11,284 nt of DNA from Treponema sp. (GTDB taxonomy: Bacteria > Spirochaetota > Spirochaetia > Treponematales > Breznakiellaceae): assembly GCA_031283505.1 (NCBI GenBank), contig JAITBO010000238.1:1-11284 (forward strand). Direction: 5' to 3'. Under the pieces are notes generated by a model, which saw only the letters and a program-made list of their open reading frames with translations, ran no database searches and was not told the DNA's origin. Shown here piece after piece: positions 9,898 to 11,284 of this stretch; the first letter of the stretch is position 1, and the number at the start of each line of letters is the position of its first letter. A program made the translations under genes and the position numbers.

Positions 9898-11207
9898 CGC
9901 CTGACTCGCTCCCTGATATACCCCGTCTTTATACCGCCGTTGCCGAATGGACATCCTGCCTTATTTATATTCTGATATTGAAAAAACGGTTCCGCGGAAT
10001 CGCTTTGGTGGCAGGGCTTGTTCTTGGGCTGTTGCTGCAAGTCGCAGTACAAATAACGGCAGGCTATTTACCCTTGTTTCTCTGGGTCCCCGGTATGCTC
10101 ATCGCCATAGGCGGAATGTACGGCTTTCTCTTTATCATCTGCGATATTGGCATTCGGGATGCGGGGTATGCCTGCGTAAACGTCTTTATTTTGGCCGAAT
10201 TTGCCGCTTCTTTAAGCTGGCAGCTTTATTGTTACTTCTTCAATGCCCGGTCAGACAATATCACCATACAAGGGATTCTGTTCACCCTCCTTATATACAC
10301 CGTTGTTTTTACCGCTATGTACTTCTTTGAGCGGCGGCATATTGAGAAGAATGGAAGGCTTGATGTTATTAATAAAGAGTTATGGCCGGCGGCAATTATC
10401 GCTTTGATGACCTTCCTGATTAGTAATATCAGCTTTGTAACCGTCAACACCCCTTTTAGCAGCCGCCTTGTAAGGGAGTTATTTTATATCCGTACCCTGG
10501 TAGATTTCTGCGGCCTGGTTATTTTGTATACCCACCAGGAGCAGCGCAGGGAGATGCAGCTTCAGTCCGAGCTTAAGGCCATGGAAAGCATATTGCAGCG
10601 CCAGTTCGTCCAATATCAGCATTCCCGGGAAAGCATAGAGCAAATAAACCGCAAATATCACGATCTTAAATATCAGATAGCGGTTATTCGGGCCGAAAGC
10701 GATCCGGAAAAACGCGCCGTATACCTGGATAAAATTGACCAGGACATTAAATTTCATGAAATTCAAAATAAAACCGGCAATGGGGTGATTGATACGATTC
10801 TTGCGGCAAAAAACATGGTCTGCAAACAAAATGACATTTCTCTTACCTGTGTCGCGGACGGCGCTTTGCTGAATTTCATGGATGTTATGGATATTTGTTC
10901 GATTTTCGGCAATGCCCTGGATAACGCCATTGAGAGCGTCCTCCGGGTTGATGATATTGATAAGCGGTTGATCCGCATTGCCTTATATTCCCAGAATAAT
11001 TTTATTCTTATCTGTTTTGAAAACTATTTTGTAAATGAAATCAATCTGGAGAACGGTCTGCCTTCTACCACAAAAAGTGAGAAAGGGGATCATGGGTTTG
11101 GCTTAAAAAGCATACGGTATACCACGGAAAAATACGGCGGATCCATGACCATCAACACGGAAGACCGGTGGTTCATCCTGCGGATTCTGCTGCCCCAGCC
11201 CTCATAG
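9894..11207 (+). CDS. AgrC-like GHKL-domain sensor histidine kinase
   Basis: 437 residues. About six to seven hydrophobic segments in the first half (roughly 12-30, 36-55, 62-85, 92-115, 127-147, 164-184, 197-213) place the sensor in the membrane without a large outer loop. A coiled-coil DHp-like helix follows (215-300) with the likely phosphorylated His256 in KYHDLKYQ. The GHKL ATPase domain has the N box FGNALDNAIES (Asn340, Asn344) and the G box GDHGFGLKSI (398-407). This architecture matches AgrC and related natural-peptide sensors of the HPK10 group. Its ATG overlaps the regulator's stop, so the partner is the LytTR protein. No AgrB-type processing protease or AgrD-like propeptide is present, so the signal is unknown; the MATE stub upstream shows that a neighbour has been lost. 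After its stop at 11207, 77 bp remain with no gene. Confidence 0.9.
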   Translation: MTPDSLPDIPRLYTAVAEWTSCLIYILILKKRFRGIALVAGLVLGLLLQVAVQITAGYLPLFLWVPGMLIAIGGMYGFLFIICDIGIRDAGYACVNVFILAEFAASLSWQLYCYFFNARSDNITIQGILFTLLIYTVVFTAMYFFERRHIEKNGRLDVINKELWPAAIIALMTFLISNISFVTVNTPFSSRLVRELFYIRTLVDFCGLVILYTHQEQRREMQLQSELKAMESILQRQFVQYQHSRESIEQINRKYHDLKYQIAVIRAESDPEKRAVYLDKIDQDIKFHEIQNKTGNGVIDTILAAKNMVCKQNDISLTCVADGALLNFMDVMDICSIFGNALDNAIESVLRVDDIDKRLIRIALYSQNNFILICFENYFVNEINLENGLPSTTKSEKGDHGFGLKSIRYTTEKYGGSMTINTEDRWFILRILLPQPS

Positions 11208-11284
11208 CGCCGGTGATACGGCCCGATAAAACAGAATTTCAAATAAAAACGACAATTTATCGAATTCGCAATTTACAGGTTTTT

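Noticed and set aside
11208..11284. Possible terminator after the sensor kinase
   Set aside because: GCCG/CGGC is only 4 bp without a T-run, and CGATAAA/TTTATCG (11224-11230 with 11256-11262) has a long loop; the T-run at the window edge has no strong stem before it.
1..11284. A defence, toxin-antitoxin or biosynthetic system
   Set aside because: No restriction, Abi, toxin, nuclease-effector or biosynthetic gene set is visible. The EVE-like domain alone, in a damaged gene, is not enough to claim a defence role.

Overview
The window looks like a piece of a spirochaete chromosome, most likely a Treponema of the termite-gut type. This is inference from gene content. The clues are a second, spirochaete-style EF-G (EF-G2), a YmdB-like protein with altered metal ligands, a fragment of a GG-repeat beta-helix surface protein, moderately GC-rich core genes with GTG starts, and many hairpin-forming intergenic repeats. 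No 16S or other marker is present, so the genus is not proven.

Layout. (1) Positions 1-990 are accessory and damaged: the start of an ISAzo13-family transposase runs off the left edge on the minus strand, next to an AT-richer MmcQ/YjbR-type gene that appears to have lost its 5' end and perhaps its 3' end. (2) Positions 1070-7656 are an intact core block. On the minus strand lies a three-gene operon (TPR protein, YmdB-like protein with a degraded active site, RseC-like membrane protein). Divergent from it, behind a structured 290-bp intergenic region, is a plus-strand pair: a class III cyclase-like protein and EF-G2. A minus-strand tatD converges on EF-G2 and shares a bidirectional terminator with it. 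(3) Positions 7657-8091 hold no convincing gene but are dense in inverted and direct repeats. (4) Positions 8092-9138 are a junkyard of three fragments: the 3' end of a beta-helix surface-protein gene, an internally deleted IS3-type transposase, and the first 100 codons of a MATE transporter. (5) Positions 9187-11207 carry an intact two-component operon: a LytTR response regulator overlapping by 4 bp an AgrC-like GHKL sensor kinase.

A 50-bp repeat occurs once at 1020-1069 (minus) and once at 7931-7980 (plus), in opposite orientation. The intact core genes lie between the two copies, while the transposase remnants and truncated genes lie outside them.

Functionally the core block touches RNA and translation (EF-G2, probably ribosome recycling), nuclease repair (TatD), redox or envelope maintenance (RseC-like) and possible cyclic-nucleotide signalling. 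The two-component pair is probably a peptide- or signal-responsive switch whose former neighbour, a MATE exporter, has been deleted down to a stub. I found no CRISPR array, rRNA, tRNA or obvious defence system. The most unusual items are the YmdB-like protein lacking canonical ligands, the cyclase/EF-G2 pairing, and the repeat architecture.
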